Assembly: GCA_963707695.1 (NCBI GenBank)
Contig: CAVPQY010000006.1
Location: 62,001 to 126,000, forward strand
Source of the DNA: JAOPZW01 sp963707695
GTDB lineage: Bacteria > Actinomycetota > Thermoleophilia > Solirubrobacterales > Solirubrobacteraceae
Direction: 5' to 3'
Length of the DNA: 64,000 nucleotides
How positions within the stretch are numbered: position 1 is the first letter of the stretch; every line of letters starts with the position of its first letter. A program made the position numbers and the translations under genes. The notes under the pieces are model-generated. The model was not told the origin of the DNA. It did no database searches and worked only from the letters and a program-made list of their open reading frames with translations. Below, one piece after another: positions 1 to 8,444 of the stretch.

Positions 1-1
1 C

Positions 2-412
2 TTCTGCTGCGAGCTCCTCGGCACCTTCGCGCTCATGTGGGCGGTCATGGGCGTGGCCGTCAACCCGCGCGCCGACCGCGACTGGGCGCCGTTCGTCATC
101 GGCGCGACGCTCGGCTTCGCGGTCATGGCCTTCGGGCCGATGACGGGCGGCTCGCTGAACCCGGCGCGCGCCTTCGGGCCCGACCTGGTCAGCGGCGAGT
201 TCGGCGGGGCCGGCACGTTCCTGTTCGTCTACGTCCTCGGGCCGCTGGTCGGCGCGCTGCTGGCCGGGATCGGCTACACCGCGCTCGTCCTGGCCCCGCG
301 GGGGCTGTGGATGGAGCGACCGGTCGACAAGCTCGAGCGCTCCCCGGTCGACGCGGTGGCCGAGGAGGCCGCGGAGCTCGGCATCGACGAGGAGCCCGAC
401 CGCCGGGGCTGA
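2..412 (+). CDS. Aquaporin / MIP-family channel, C-terminal part
   Basis: Membrane channel of the major intrinsic protein family, passing water or small neutral solutes across the cytoplasmic membrane. The gene enters from the left edge. The visible 136 residues start with the E-x3-TF helix pattern and contain the second half-helix signature NPARAFGPDL, where NPAR is the canonical second NPA box, followed by a hydrophobic last helix and a charged cytoplasmic tail rich in Glu and Asp. The first NPA box is missing only because of the window edge. It ends 48 bp before fbiC on the same strand. Which solute it carries cannot be read from this fragment. Confidence 0.9.
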   Translation, partial: FCCELLGTFALMWAVMGVAVNPRADRDWAPFVIGATLGFAVMAFGPMTGGSLNPARAFGPDLVSGEFGGAGTFLFVYVLGPLVGALLAGIGYTALVLAPRGLWMERPVDKLERSPVDAVAEEAAELGIDEEPDRRG

Positions 413-460
413 CCCGACCCGGGGGCGGCGCGCCGGCGGGCCGCCCGTAGACTCCGGTCC

Positions 461-2701
461 GTGCGGCGCCGCGTCACGTTCTCGAGGAACTTCACGCTCT
501 CGCTGTCGCGGACGTGCCAGTGCTTCTGCAAGTACTGCGCGTTCAAGACCCACCAGGCGCACCTCCACGAGCCCGGCGAGGTCCTGGGGCTCCTCGACGG
601 CGCCGCGAAGCGCAACGTCAAGGAGCTGCTCGTCCTGACCGGCGAGCGGCCGGAGGTCAACGCGACCGTCCGCGAGCGCCTGGGCGCCTGGGGCCACGCG
701 GACTTCACGTCCTACGTCGTGTGGACGTGCGAGCGCGCGCTGGAGCGCGGGCTGCTGCCGCACACGAACCTCGGCGTCCTCGGCCGCGAGGACCTCGCGC
801 GGCTGCGGGAGGTCACCGCCTCGCAGGGCCTCATGCTCGAGTCCGTCCGCGACGACCTCGTCGCCCACCAGGGGTCCCCGACGAAGGCCCCGGCCGCGCG
901 GCTGGCCTGCCTGCGGGCCGCCGGCGAGCTCCGGATCCCCTTCACGAGCGGCATCCTGGCCGGGATCGGCGAGGACCACGCCGACCGGATCGCCGCGCTC
1001 GAGGCACTCGCCGCCGTGCACGCCGAGTTCGGCCACCTGCAGGAGGTCATCCTGCAGAACTTCGTCCCCCACCACTCCTACTACGGCCAGGAGGTCGCCG
1101 ACGTCGCCGACGAGGCCGCGCAGCGGTTCTGGCGCACCGGCCTCCGTGAGCGGGGCGGGCGGGACCCCCTTGACCTGCCGGCCTGGGCCACGGGCGTCTC
1201 GCTCGAGGAGATGGAGGACCTCGTCGTCACCGCGCGCCGGGTCCTGCCGGGCGTGGGGGTGCAGGTGCCGCCGAACCTCGCCGACTGGTGGCCGCAGCTC
1301 GTCGCCGCCGGGGCCACGGACCTGGGCGGGCTGAGCGCCAACGGCGACCACATCTCGCCCGAGCACCCGTTCCCGTCGCCCCACCAGGTCCGCCGGCGGC
1401 TGCAGGGCGACGGCGTCGCGCTGACCGAGCGCCTGTGCGTGTACCCGCAGTACCTCGACGCCGACTGGGTCGCCCAGGGCGTCCTCGACGTCGTGAAGGC
1501 CCGCTACTGGACCTTCATCCCGCGGCGCGGCTCGGGCCGCCAGGAGCCGCCCTTCGCCATCCGCGCCGAGCTGGTCGGCCCCGCCGTCGAGCGCGCCCGC
1601 GACGGCGGCCGGCTCACCGACGAGGAGGTCACGGCGCTGCTCTGCGAGACGCGCCCGGAGGCGATCGAGGCGATCCGCGAGGCCGCCGACGAGCTGCGCG
1701 CCGAGCTCGCGGGCGAGACGGTGACGTTCGTCGTCAACCGCAACATCAACGTCTCGAACGTCTGCGTCGTCGGCTGCGCGTTCTGCGGCTTCGGCCAGGG
1801 CAAGCGCTCGCCCGACGCCTACGAGCACTCCGAGGAGGAGTTCCGCCGCCGCGTCCGCGAGGCCGCGGCCTACGGCGCGACCGAGCTGTGCCTGCAGTCC
1901 GGCATCCACCCGGACTGGGGCCTGGAGGACTACGAGCGCTGGCTGCGCGTCGCCCGCGAGGAGGCCGGGCGCGCCGGGACCGACCTCCACCTCCACGCGT
2001 ACTCGCCGATGGAGGTCGCCCACATGTGCGACGTCTCCGGGCTCTCGGCGGACGCCGTCTTCGCGCGGCTGGCCGACGCCGGCCTGGGGTCGACGCCGGG
2101 CACCGCCGCCGAGGTGCTCCACGACGGGGTGCGCGAGCGCATCTCGCCGAACAAGCTGCCGGTGGCGCGCTGGGTGGAGGTCATCGAGGCCTCGCACCGC
2201 GCCGGCCTGCGCTCGACCGCGACGGTGATGTTCGGCCACGTCGAGGAGCCGTGGGAGCTGGCCGTGCACCTGCGCGTGGTGCGCGAGCTCCAGGAGCGCA
2301 CGGGCGGGATCACCGAGTTCGTGCCGCTCTCCTTCATCCCCTTCCAGACGCTGCTGGGCCGCACGCACGGCGTCGAGGAGATCACGCGCGAGGAGAACCT
2401 CAAGCACACCGCGGTCTTCCGGCTGGCGCTCGGGCGGTCGATCCCCAGCCTGCAGGCCTCGTGGGTGAAGATGGGCCTCGACGCGGCCACCGAGGCGCTC
2501 TCCTGGGGCGTCAACGACCTGGGGGGGACGCTCATGGAGGAGTCCATCAGCCGCCTGGCCGGCAGCTACCACGGGGTCCGCCTCGACCCGCCCGAGCTCA
2601 TCGCGGCCGCCCACCGCGCCGGCCGCGACGCGGCCGAGCGCACGACGCTCTACGACCTGCGCCGGCGCTGGCCCGCCGGCGCGGGGACGGCGGCGGCATG
2701 A
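461..2701 (+). CDS. fbiC: FbiC, fused CofG/CofH Fo synthase
   Basis: Makes the F420 chromophore Fo (7,8-didemethyl-8-hydroxy-5-deazariboflavin) from tyrosine and a ribityl-diaminouracil. The 746-residue protein has two radical-SAM halves. The CofG-like N-terminal half carries C19-x3-C23-x2-C26 and the CofH-like C-terminal half carries a second CxxxCxxC at about residues 435-442. Each binds a 4Fe-4S cluster and SAM. The CofG-CofH order is that of actinobacterial FbiC. GTG start. The stop overlaps the greA start by 4 bp. The rest of the F420 pathway lies 2-5 kb downstream on the opposite strand, so the route to F420-0 and its glutamylation are encoded nearby. Confidence 0.96.
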   Translation: MRRRVTFSRNFTLSLSRTCQCFCKYCAFKTHQAHLHEPGEVLGLLDGAAKRNVKELLVLTGERPEVNATVRERLGAWGHADFTSYVVWTCERALERGLLPHTNLGVLGREDLARLREVTASQGLMLESVRDDLVAHQGSPTKAPAARLACLRAAGELRIPFTSGILAGIGEDHADRIAALEALAAVHAEFGHLQEVILQNFVPHHSYYGQEVADVADEAAQRFWRTGLRERGGRDPLDLPAWATGVSLEEMEDLVVTARRVLPGVGVQVPPNLADWWPQLVAAGATDLGGLSANGDHISPEHPFPSPHQVRRRLQGDGVALTERLCVYPQYLDADWVAQGVLDVVKARYWTFIPRRGSGRQEPPFAIRAELVGPAVERARDGGRLTDEEVTALLCETRPEAIEAIREAADELRAELAGETVTFVVNRNINVSNVCVVGCAFCGFGQGKRSPDAYEHSEEEFRRRVREAAAYGATELCLQSGIHPDWGLEDYERWLRVAREEAGRAGTDLHLHAYSPMEVAHMCDVSGLSADAVFARLADAGLGSTPGTAAEVLHDGVRERISPNKLPVARWVEVIEASHRAGLRSTATVMFGHVEEPWELAVHLRVVRELQERTGGITEFVPLSFIPFQTLLGRTHGVEEITREENLKHTAVFRLALGRSIPSLQASWVKMGLDAATEALSWGVNDLGGTLMEESISRLAGSYHGVRLDPPELIAAAHRAGRDAAERTTLYDLRRRWPAGAGTAAA

Positions 2702-3189
2702 GCGCCGGCGAGGGCGGCACCGGCGAGGCGATCACGGCGCAGGGCCTAACCGACCTGCGGGCCGAGCTCGAGCGCCTGGAGACCGAGGGCCGCCGCGACA
2801 TCGCCAAGCGCATCAACCTCGCCCGCGAGCTCGGCGACCTCAAGGAGAACGCCGAGTACCACATCGCCAAGGAGGACCAGGCGCACCTCGAGACGCGGAT
2901 CCTGCGGCTCTCCCAACGGCTGCGCAACGCCGTCGTGGTCGAGGAGGGCGCGGGCGCCCCGGGCGTCGTCTCGTTCGGCACGACGGTCGTGGTGGCCGAC
3001 GACGCCGCCGGCGGCCGCGAGTCCACCTACACGCTCGTGGGCCCCACCGAGGCCGACCGCGGCAGCGGGCGGATCTCCTCGGAGTCCCCGGTCGCCAAGG
3101 CGCTCATGGGCGCCCGCGCGGGTGAGGTCGTCGAGATCGACACGCCCCGCGGCGCCCGCCAGCTCCGCGTCGTCCGCCTGGGCGGCTAG
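2698..3189 (+). CDS. greA: Transcription elongation factor GreA
   Basis: Rescues backtracked RNA polymerase by stimulating transcript cleavage through the secondary channel. The 163-residue protein has the usual layout: an N-terminal coiled coil with the signature LGDLKENAEYH (the acidic tip region, about residues 58-68) and a C-terminal FKBP-like domain ending in conserved hydrophobic strands. The ATG lies inside the fbiC stop (ATGA), so the two are probably co-translated although their functions are unrelated. The N-terminus has a short Gly-rich extension before the helical hairpin. Length and motifs are normal for the family. Confidence 0.93.
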   Translation: MSAGEGGTGEAITAQGLTDLRAELERLETEGRRDIAKRINLARELGDLKENAEYHIAKEDQAHLETRILRLSQRLRNAVVVEEGAGAPGVVSFGTTVVVADDAAGGRESTYTLVGPTEADRGSGRISSESPVAKALMGARAGEVVEIDTPRGARQLRVVRLGG

Positions 3190-3191
3190 GC

Positions 3192-4268
3192 GTGGCCGCG
3201 GACGACGCGGACGTCGATCGCCTCTACGGGCTCCCGCTCGAGCGCTTCGTCGCCGAGCGCGACGCGCTCGCCAAGGCGCTGCGCGCCGACGGGCGCCGCG
3301 AGGACGCCGCCGCCGTCAAGGCGCTGGCCAAGCCCTCCGTCGCCGCGTGGGCGGTCAACCAGGCCGTCCGGGCCCGGCCCGCCGAGGCGCGGGCGCTGTG
3401 GGACGCCGGCGACGCGCTCGCCCGGGCGCAGGAGGACCTCCTGGCCGGGCGCGGCGACGCGCGGGCGCTGCGCGACGCCGCCCGCGGCGAGCAGGCGGCG
3501 CGGGGGGCGCTCGTCGACGCGGCGCGCGGGCTGCTCAACGAGGCCGGCCGCGGCCTCGGCGAGGACGCGCTCGAGCGCGCCGACGCGACGCTCCACGCCG
3601 CCGCCGTCGACCAGGCGGCCCGCGCCGACGTCGCCGCCGGCCGCGCCGCGCAGGAGCGCCGCCACGCCGGCCTGGGCCTCCTCGGGGGCGACGAGGCGCC
3701 GCCGCCGGCGCCCGCACGCCGCGGGCGCCGCCAGGCGGATGACGCGGGCGCGAAGGGGCGACGGCCGGGCCAGGGTGCGGGCGCTGACGCGCGGCCGGGC
3801 GACGCCGGCGCCCGCAGGCCGCCGGGCCGCCGCGGCGGCTCGGCCGCCCGCCGGACCGGCAAGGGCGCTTCACGGGCCCGGCGCGGCGACGGCGGCGCCG
3901 CCGAGGCCCCCGAGCGCCGGGGCGGCGGGTCGCCGGCCGCCGAGCGGCGGCGGGCCGACGCGGCCGAGCGCCGCGAGGCCGAGGCCCGGGCGGCGGCGGA
4001 GCGGCGGGAGGCCGAGGCCGCGCAGCGCCGCGAGCGGCTCACGTCGGCCCGGCGCGCGCTGCGCGAGGCCGAGGCGGCGCAGGCGCGCGCCGAGCTGGAG
4101 GCGACCCAGGCCGACCGCGCGGCGGCGCGGGCCCACCAGCGGCTCGAGCGTGCCCGCGAGCAGGACGCGGAGACGCGGCGGGCGGCGACGGCGGCGCGCC
4201 GCGAGGAGCGCCGCGCGGCCCAGGCGCTCGACCGGGCACGCGCCTCGCTCGACGAGCTCGGCGGCTAG
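3192..4268 (+). CDS. Ala/Arg/Glu-rich coiled-coil protein of unknown function
   Basis: Not recognised as a named family. The 358-residue product starts at a GTG two bases after the greA stop. The first ~165 residues look like a compact helical domain (motifs FVAERDALAKALRADGRR and SVAAWAVNQAVRARP). A low-complexity linker rich in Gly, Arg, Ala and Pro follows (about 170-250), then a long highly charged heptad-like coiled coil (about 255-350). No signal peptide or membrane segment. The position directly after greA suggests co-transcription. The composition permits many spurious ORFs, but this frame alone continues the operon and ends at a strong hairpin. Function unknown. Confidence 0.7.
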   Translation: MAADDADVDRLYGLPLERFVAERDALAKALRADGRREDAAAVKALAKPSVAAWAVNQAVRARPAEARALWDAGDALARAQEDLLAGRGDARALRDAARGEQAARGALVDAARGLLNEAGRGLGEDALERADATLHAAAVDQAARADVAAGRAAQERRHAGLGLLGGDEAPPPAPARRGRRQADDAGAKGRRPGQGAGADARPGDAGARRPPGRRGGSAARRTGKGASRARRGDGGAAEAPERRGGGSPAAERRRADAAERREAEARAAAERREAEAAQRRERLTSARRALREAEAAQARAELEATQADRAAARAHQRLERAREQDAETRRAATAARREERRAAQALDRARASLDELGG

Positions 4269-4283
4269 CCGGCCGCGGACGCA

Positions 4284-4310
4284 CCGCGGCCCGCCGGTGG
4301 CGGGCCGCGG
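4284..4310. terminator. Perfect 12-bp hairpin between convergent genes
   Basis: Arms CCGCGGCCCGCC (4284-4295) and GGCGGGCCGCGG (4299-4310) are exact reverse complements around the loop GGT. It lies 16 bp after the rightward coiled-coil gene and upstream (in coordinates) of the leftward F420 operon end. It could stop transcripts from both sides, though no U-tract follows on either strand. A second 7-bp hairpin (4326-4332 with 4342-4348) lies close by. Confidence 0.6.
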
Positions 4311-4335
4311 CGTCGGTCGTCCGGCGGGCCGCGGC

Positions 4336-4416
4336 CTAGCGGCGGCCCGTCACCGCGCCGAGCGCGTCGACGATGCCGTCGCCGTAGAACCCGTTGACGG
4401 CGGCGTCGCCCTCGGC
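4336..4416 (-). pseudogene. 26-codon tail resembling a subtilase C-terminus
   Basis: Directly after the cofE stop, in the same frame, 26 sense codons continue to a second stop (TAG). They encode a peptide containing NGFYGDGIVDALGAVTG, which looks like the closing helix of S8 subtilisin-type proteases (pattern YGxGxVDAxxA). There is no start codon or protease body. It is best read as a deletion scar joining the end of a lost gene to cofE, or a chance resemblance. It overlaps the second small hairpin. Confidence 0.35.
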
Positions 4417-5160
4417 CTAGCGGAAGAGGTCCTCGTCGCGGGGGCGCACGAGCGCCGCCGCGCCGGGACCGTCGTCGTCGGTGACGTGGGCCTCGAGGCC
4501 GGTGAGGACCGCCGCGGGGACGCGCCCGTCCTTGGGGCGGACGAGGTCCGCGGCGGCCGCGGCCTCGTCGGCGACCGCGATCCACGTGGCCCGCAGCGCG
4601 CGGCCGTCGGCGTCGCGGTGCCCGCGCCAGTCCTCGAGCGCCGCGAGCCCGGCCAGTCCGATCGCGACGTCGCACTGGCCGTGGCGCCACGCGCGGCCGA
4701 ACGAGTCCGTGACGACGACGGCGGGACGCCCGGGCAGGGCGGCGCGCAGCGCCCGGGCCGAGGCGTCGGGGTCTCGCGGCAGGGTCACGACGACGCCGTC
4801 CCGGGCCGTGTTCGAGGCGTCGACCCCCGCGTTGGCGCACACGAACCCGTGGCGCGTGCGGCTGATGAGGACCCCGTGCTCGGCCCGGACGACCTCGGCC
4901 GTCTCGTCGAGCACGACCTGGACCTGGCGCGGGTCCTTGCCGCCGAGGTCCGCGGCGAGCTCGCGCGCGCGCGGCGAGACCTCGACGTCGGCCAGGCGGC
5001 GCAGCGCGCCCTCCGCCTTCGAGACGACCTTGTGCGCCACGACGAGGACCTCGCCGGGGGCGAAGGCGCCGCCGCGCGCGGCGGCCAGCAGCGCGGCGAG
5101 GTCGTCACCGGGCCGGACCTCGGGCATGCCGGGCAGGGCCCGGGCCCGCAGCTCGGTCAC
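4417..5160 (-). CDS. cofE: CofE, coenzyme F420-0:L-glutamate ligase
   Basis: Adds glutamates to F420-0 (or the dehydro form) using GTP, giving the poly-glutamate tail of F420. The 247-residue protein has the family segments GDDLAALLA, VVAHKVVSKAEG and DSFGRAWRHGQCDVAIG, plus the conserved N-A-G-V-D-A-S-N metal/GTP region. It is a stand-alone CofE: the FMN nitroreductase-like C-terminal domain found in mycobacterial FbiB is absent. The GTG start overlaps the cofC stop by 4 bp (GTGA). Last gene of the npdG-cofD-cofC-cofE operon. Confidence 0.95.
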   Translation of the reverse strand: MTELRARALPGMPEVRPGDDLAALLAAARGGAFAPGEVLVVAHKVVSKAEGALRRLADVEVSPRARELAADLGGKDPRQVQVVLDETAEVVRAEHGVLISRTRHGFVCANAGVDASNTARDGVVVTLPRDPDASARALRAALPGRPAVVVTDSFGRAWRHGQCDVAIGLAGLAALEDWRGHRDADGRALRATWIAVADEAAAAADLVRPKDGRVPAAVLTGLEAHVTDDDGPGAAALVRPRDEDLFR

Positions 5161-5822
5161 CGCCGGCCGAGGCGGACGAGCATGCCGCGTGTGTGCGACG
5201 CGCCGCCCGTCCGGGCGGCGAGCGCGGCCTGCAGCTCGGCGAGGTCGTCGGGGTTGTCGACGTCGAGCACCAGCGTGGGGACCTCCTCCACGCGGGCGGC
5301 GGCGCCGGCGGCGGCGGCCAGCCGTCCGTGGCGCTCGCGGCTCCCGGGGCCGAACGACGGCGCGATGACCCGGGGCGGCGTCAGGACCAGCGCGTTCGTG
5401 CCCGTCCCGTGGCGGTCGGGGACGATGATGACCTCCGGCTCGAGCGGGTGGAACGGGTGCGGGGTCAGGAGCGCGTCGAGCTCCTTCGGGTCGAGCGCCG
5501 GCGTGTCCCCGGGCACGAGCAGGACGCGGTCGGCGCCGTTGGACACCGCCCAGCGCACCCCGCGCTCCGCGGCCTCGACGTGGCCGGCGTCGTCCGGGTC
5601 GGGGATCGCGTCCGCCCCGTGGCCGAGGGCGAGCGCCGTCGCCGACGACTCGCCCGTGACGACGACGACCGCGTCGACCGACTTGGCGCGACGCAGCGCG
5701 ATGAGCACGTCCGTGACCATCGCCTCGGTGAGCGCGCGGCGCGACCCCGGGGAGAGCTCGTCGCCCAGACGCTGCTTCGCGGCGCCGAAGCGCTTGACCG
5801 GCAGGACGGCGACGGTCCTCAC
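5157..5822 (-). CDS. cofC: CofC/FbiD, phospholactate or PEP guanylyltransferase
   Basis: Activates 2-phospholactate or phosphoenolpyruvate with GTP to the diphospho-guanosine donor used by CofD. The 221-residue protein starts at a GTG inside the cofD stop and opens with VLPVKRFGAAKQRLG, the nucleotide-binding loop of this MobA-like family. It also shows VPGDTPAL and DRHGTGTNALVL, both typical of CofC. An upstream in-frame extension is possible because the frame stays open, but the 4-bp overlap and the family N-terminus decide the start. The sequence does not tell whether phospholactate or PEP is used. Confidence 0.94.
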   Translation of the reverse strand: MRTVAVLPVKRFGAAKQRLGDELSPGSRRALTEAMVTDVLIALRRAKSVDAVVVVTGESSATALALGHGADAIPDPDDAGHVEAAERGVRWAVSNGADRVLLVPGDTPALDPKELDALLTPHPFHPLEPEVIIVPDRHGTGTNALVLTPPRVIAPSFGPGSRERHGRLAAAAGAAARVEEVPTLVLDVDNPDDLAELQAALAARTGGASHTRGMLVRLGRR

Positions 5823-6733
5823 GCGGCCAGCGCCTCCGCGAAGGCCAGCGTCTCGCGCGCGACGCGCCGCCGGCCGTCCGCGTCGCCCATGAGGGTGTCG
5901 GTGCGCAGCAGGGGGAGGGGGTGGGCGGGGTCGAGGTCCTCGTCGGCGACCATGCCGTCGAGCAGGCCGGCGTACTGCGCGGCGATCCCGGCGGCCGACA
6001 GCTCGCGGCCGGCCCAGGCCAGGAACGGCTCCGTCGGGCCCTTCACGACGGCGCCGCCGACGACGGGCGAGACCGCGACGACGGGCGCGCGCGTCGCTCG
6101 CAGCGCGTCGGCCAGGCCGCGCACGGCGAGGATCGGCCCGATCGAGATGACCGGGTTCGACGGCCCCACGACGACGGCCCGGGCGCCGGCGATCGCCTCG
6201 AGCACGGCGGGCGTGGCGGACGCCTCCACGGCGCCGTCGAACTCGACGCCCTGCACGGGCCCCACCCCGCCGCGCACGATCATGAACTCCTGGAAGGGCC
6301 ACCACCGTCCCTCGGCCAGGACGCGCGTCCGCACGGGCGCGTCGGACATCGGCAGGACGCGCGCGGCCACGCCGTACGCGGCGCAGGTCTCGGCGCACAC
6401 CTCCGTCAGCGAGGCGCCCTCCGCGAGCCGCCGCGCGCGGCGCAGGCCGAGCGCGAGGTCGCGGTCGCCGAGGTTGAACCAGACGTCGTCGCCGAGCGCC
6501 CGCAGCGCGTCCATGACGGCGAAGGTGTCGCCCTCGAGCCCCCAGCCGCGGGCGTCGATGCGGTCGGCCAGCCAGAAGGTGACGAGGTCCGGGTCGGGGG
6601 AGACGTGGGCGCCGTGGACCTCCACGTCGTCGCCCGTGTTGGCCACGACGACGAGCTCGTCGCCGACCTCGTCCAGCATCCCCCGGGCGAGCTTGGCGCC
6701 GCCGGTCCCGCCCGCCAGGACGACGACCGTCAC
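5819..6733 (-). CDS. cofD: CofD/FbiA, 2-phospho-L-lactate transferase
   Basis: Transfers the phospholactyl (or phosphoenolpyruvyl) group from the GDP-activated donor to Fo, forming F420-0 or its dehydro form. The 304-residue protein begins with the Rossmann-like loop VVVLAGGTGGAKLARG and contains NTGDDVEVHG, WFNLGDRDLALG and GPSNPVISIGPIL, all characteristic of CofD. GTG start, overlapping the npdG stop by 4 bp. It forms the core of the F420 operon together with cofC and cofE downstream. Confidence 0.96.
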   Translation of the reverse strand: MTVVVLAGGTGGAKLARGMLDEVGDELVVVANTGDDVEVHGAHVSPDPDLVTFWLADRIDARGWGLEGDTFAVMDALRALGDDVWFNLGDRDLALGLRRARRLAEGASLTEVCAETCAAYGVAARVLPMSDAPVRTRVLAEGRWWPFQEFMIVRGGVGPVQGVEFDGAVEASATPAVLEAIAGARAVVVGPSNPVISIGPILAVRGLADALRATRAPVVAVSPVVGGAVVKGPTEPFLAWAGRELSAAGIAAQYAGLLDGMVADEDLDPAHPLPLLRTDTLMGDADGRRRVARETLAFAEALAA

Positions 6734-7395
6734 AGCCCCGTGATCTTGATGCCGGCGTGCGTCTTGTGCCGCGCGTTGACGGAGATCAGCAGCGGCGTGA
6801 GCCCCTCGGCGATGCGCGCCATCTCCAGCCGGCCGGCCTCGACCCCGCGGAGCCCGTCGATGCGGTCGACGAGCTCGCGGACGACCCCGCGATCGGCCTT
6901 GCGGTCGCCGCAGATCAGCACGTCCTCGTCGAGCACCCGGTCGAGGTCGGCGAGGATCGCCGCGCTCACCGTGTGCAGCGCCGCGACGACGTGCACGCCC
7001 TCGGGGACCATCTCCTGCGCCTGCTGGGCGGCCGAGCCCTGCCAGACGCCCAGCAGCCGGGTGGCGCGGCCGGACACGGCCGCGGCCAGGGGCACCGTCG
7101 TGTCGACGACGAGCTGGCCGGCGTGCAGGTGCTCCTTGAGGTTCGTCAGCGTCTCGGACTGGTTGCGGAAGGGCACGCAGAGGACGACGACCTCCGCGCG
7201 GCCGGCGGCCTCCGCGTTCCCGGCAGCGGTGAAGTCGCCCCCGGGCACGAGCGCGCGGGCGCGGCCGGCGGCCTCCTCCGCGCGCGCCGGGTCCCGCGAG
7301 CCGAGGACGACGGGAACGCCGGCGCGCCCCCACCGGATGGCCAGGCCGAAGCCCAGGGCGCCCGAGGCGCCGATGATCGAGACGGGCGACGGCAA
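6730..7395 (-). CDS. npdG: F420H2:NADP+ oxidoreductase (Fno/NpdG)
   Basis: Exchanges hydride between NADPH and F420, supplying reduced F420 to cytosolic enzymes such as the PPOX reductase at 20.2 kb. The 221-residue protein has an N-terminal Rossmann loop (IIGASGALGFGLA), the NADP 2'-phosphate-binding GSRD motif near residue 33, and the family C-terminus with HAGIKITG. The start is a TTG at 7395. The ATG just upstream is out of frame and the next in-frame codons reach a stop, so no longer form is possible. First gene of the F420 operon. Confidence 0.93.
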   Translation of the reverse strand: MPSPVSIIGASGALGFGLAIRWGRAGVPVVLGSRDPARAEEAAGRARALVPGGDFTAAGNAEAAGRAEVVVLCVPFRNQSETLTNLKEHLHAGQLVVDTTVPLAAAVSGRATRLLGVWQGSAAQQAQEMVPEGVHVVAALHTVSAAILADLDRVLDEDVLICGDRKADRGVVRELVDRIDGLRGVEAGRLEMARIAEGLTPLLISVNARHKTHAGIKITGL

Positions 7396-7421
7396 GGCGG
7401 GGGATCATAGAGTCCGTGGGC

Positions 7422-8375
7422 ATGGGACCCCCGGCCGTGCACATCCGCGAGGTGGGGCCGCGCGACGGCTTCCAGAACGAGCCCGAGGTCGTGCCGACCG
7501 ACGACAAGGTCCGGCTCATCGACCTGCTCGCCAGGACCGGCGTGCGGCGCCTGGAGGCCACGAGCTTCGTCCGGCCCGACGTCCTGCCCCAGCTCGCCGA
7601 CGCCGAGGAGGTCCTCGCCGGGATCGACGTCCCCGAGGGGGTCGCGGTGTCCGTCCTCGTCCCCAACGAGCGGGGCCTGGACCGCGCCCTGCGCGTGCGC
7701 GACCGCTTCGACGAGGTGAGCGTCTTCCTCAGCGCGTCCGAGACGCACAACCGCCACAACGTCAACCGGTCCGTCGCCGACTCGCTCGACGGGCTCGAGC
7801 GCGTCCTGCCCAGCGCCCGGGCGGCCGGCCTGCGGTGCGAGGCCGTGATCGCGGTGAGCTTCGGCTGCCCGTACGAGGGCGAGGTCCCGGCCGCCCGGGT
7901 CCTCGAGCTCGCCGCGCGGCTCGCCGCGGCCGGGGCGCAGGAGGTCGGCTTCGGTGACACGACCGGCATGGCCAACCCGCGCCAGGTCGGCGCGTTCTTC
8001 ACCCGGGCCCGGGCGGAGCTGGGCGACGAGGTCGAGCTGACGGCCCACTTCCACAACACGCGCGGCCAGGGCCTCGCCAACGTCGTGGCCGCGCTCGACG
8101 CGGGCTGCACGAGCTTCGAGTCGTCCTTCGGCGAGCTGGGCGGCTGCCCGGTGCCCCGCGGGGCCACGGGGAACATCGCCACGGAGGACCTCGTGTCGAT
8201 GCTCGAGGAGATGGGCGTCGCGACCGGCGTCGACCTCGGGCGGCTCCTCGAGGCCGCGCGTGCCGCGCGCGACGTCCTCGGCCGGCCGCTCGGCAGCCAC
8301 ACCCTCGTGGCCGGGCCGGTCGACTGGCACGGCCACCGGCCCGCCCCTGCCCAGGACGCGCTGGACGGCGCCTGA
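7422..8375 (+). CDS. Hydroxymethylglutaryl-CoA lyase
   Basis: Cleaves 3-hydroxy-3-methylglutaryl-CoA to acetyl-CoA and acetoacetate, the last step of leucine breakdown. It has a DRE-TIM aldolase fold: catalytic motif VGPRDGFQNE near the N-terminus, metal-binding HFHNTRG, and the mobile-loop signature GELGGCPVPRGATGN with the catalytic cysteine. About 317 residues. The ATG at 7422 is preferred to a GTG six bases upstream. It is divergent from npdG with about 26 bp between starts, so the two promoters must overlap. A carboxyltransferase (11.4 kb) and acetoacetyl-CoA synthetase (16.2 kb) could act in the same route. Confidence 0.92.
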   Translation: MGPPAVHIREVGPRDGFQNEPEVVPTDDKVRLIDLLARTGVRRLEATSFVRPDVLPQLADAEEVLAGIDVPEGVAVSVLVPNERGLDRALRVRDRFDEVSVFLSASETHNRHNVNRSVADSLDGLERVLPSARAAGLRCEAVIAVSFGCPYEGEVPAARVLELAARLAAAGAQEVGFGDTTGMANPRQVGAFFTRARAELGDEVELTAHFHNTRGQGLANVVAALDAGCTSFESSFGELGGCPVPRGATGNIATEDLVSMLEEMGVATGVDLGRLLEAARAARDVLGRPLGSHTLVAGPVDWHGHRPAPAQDALDGA

Positions 8376-8444
8376 CGCGCGCCGGACGGCTGGATCGGGC
8401 GACGAGCGGCGAGGAGCGGGCGGACGGACGGCGAAAGGGGCGCC

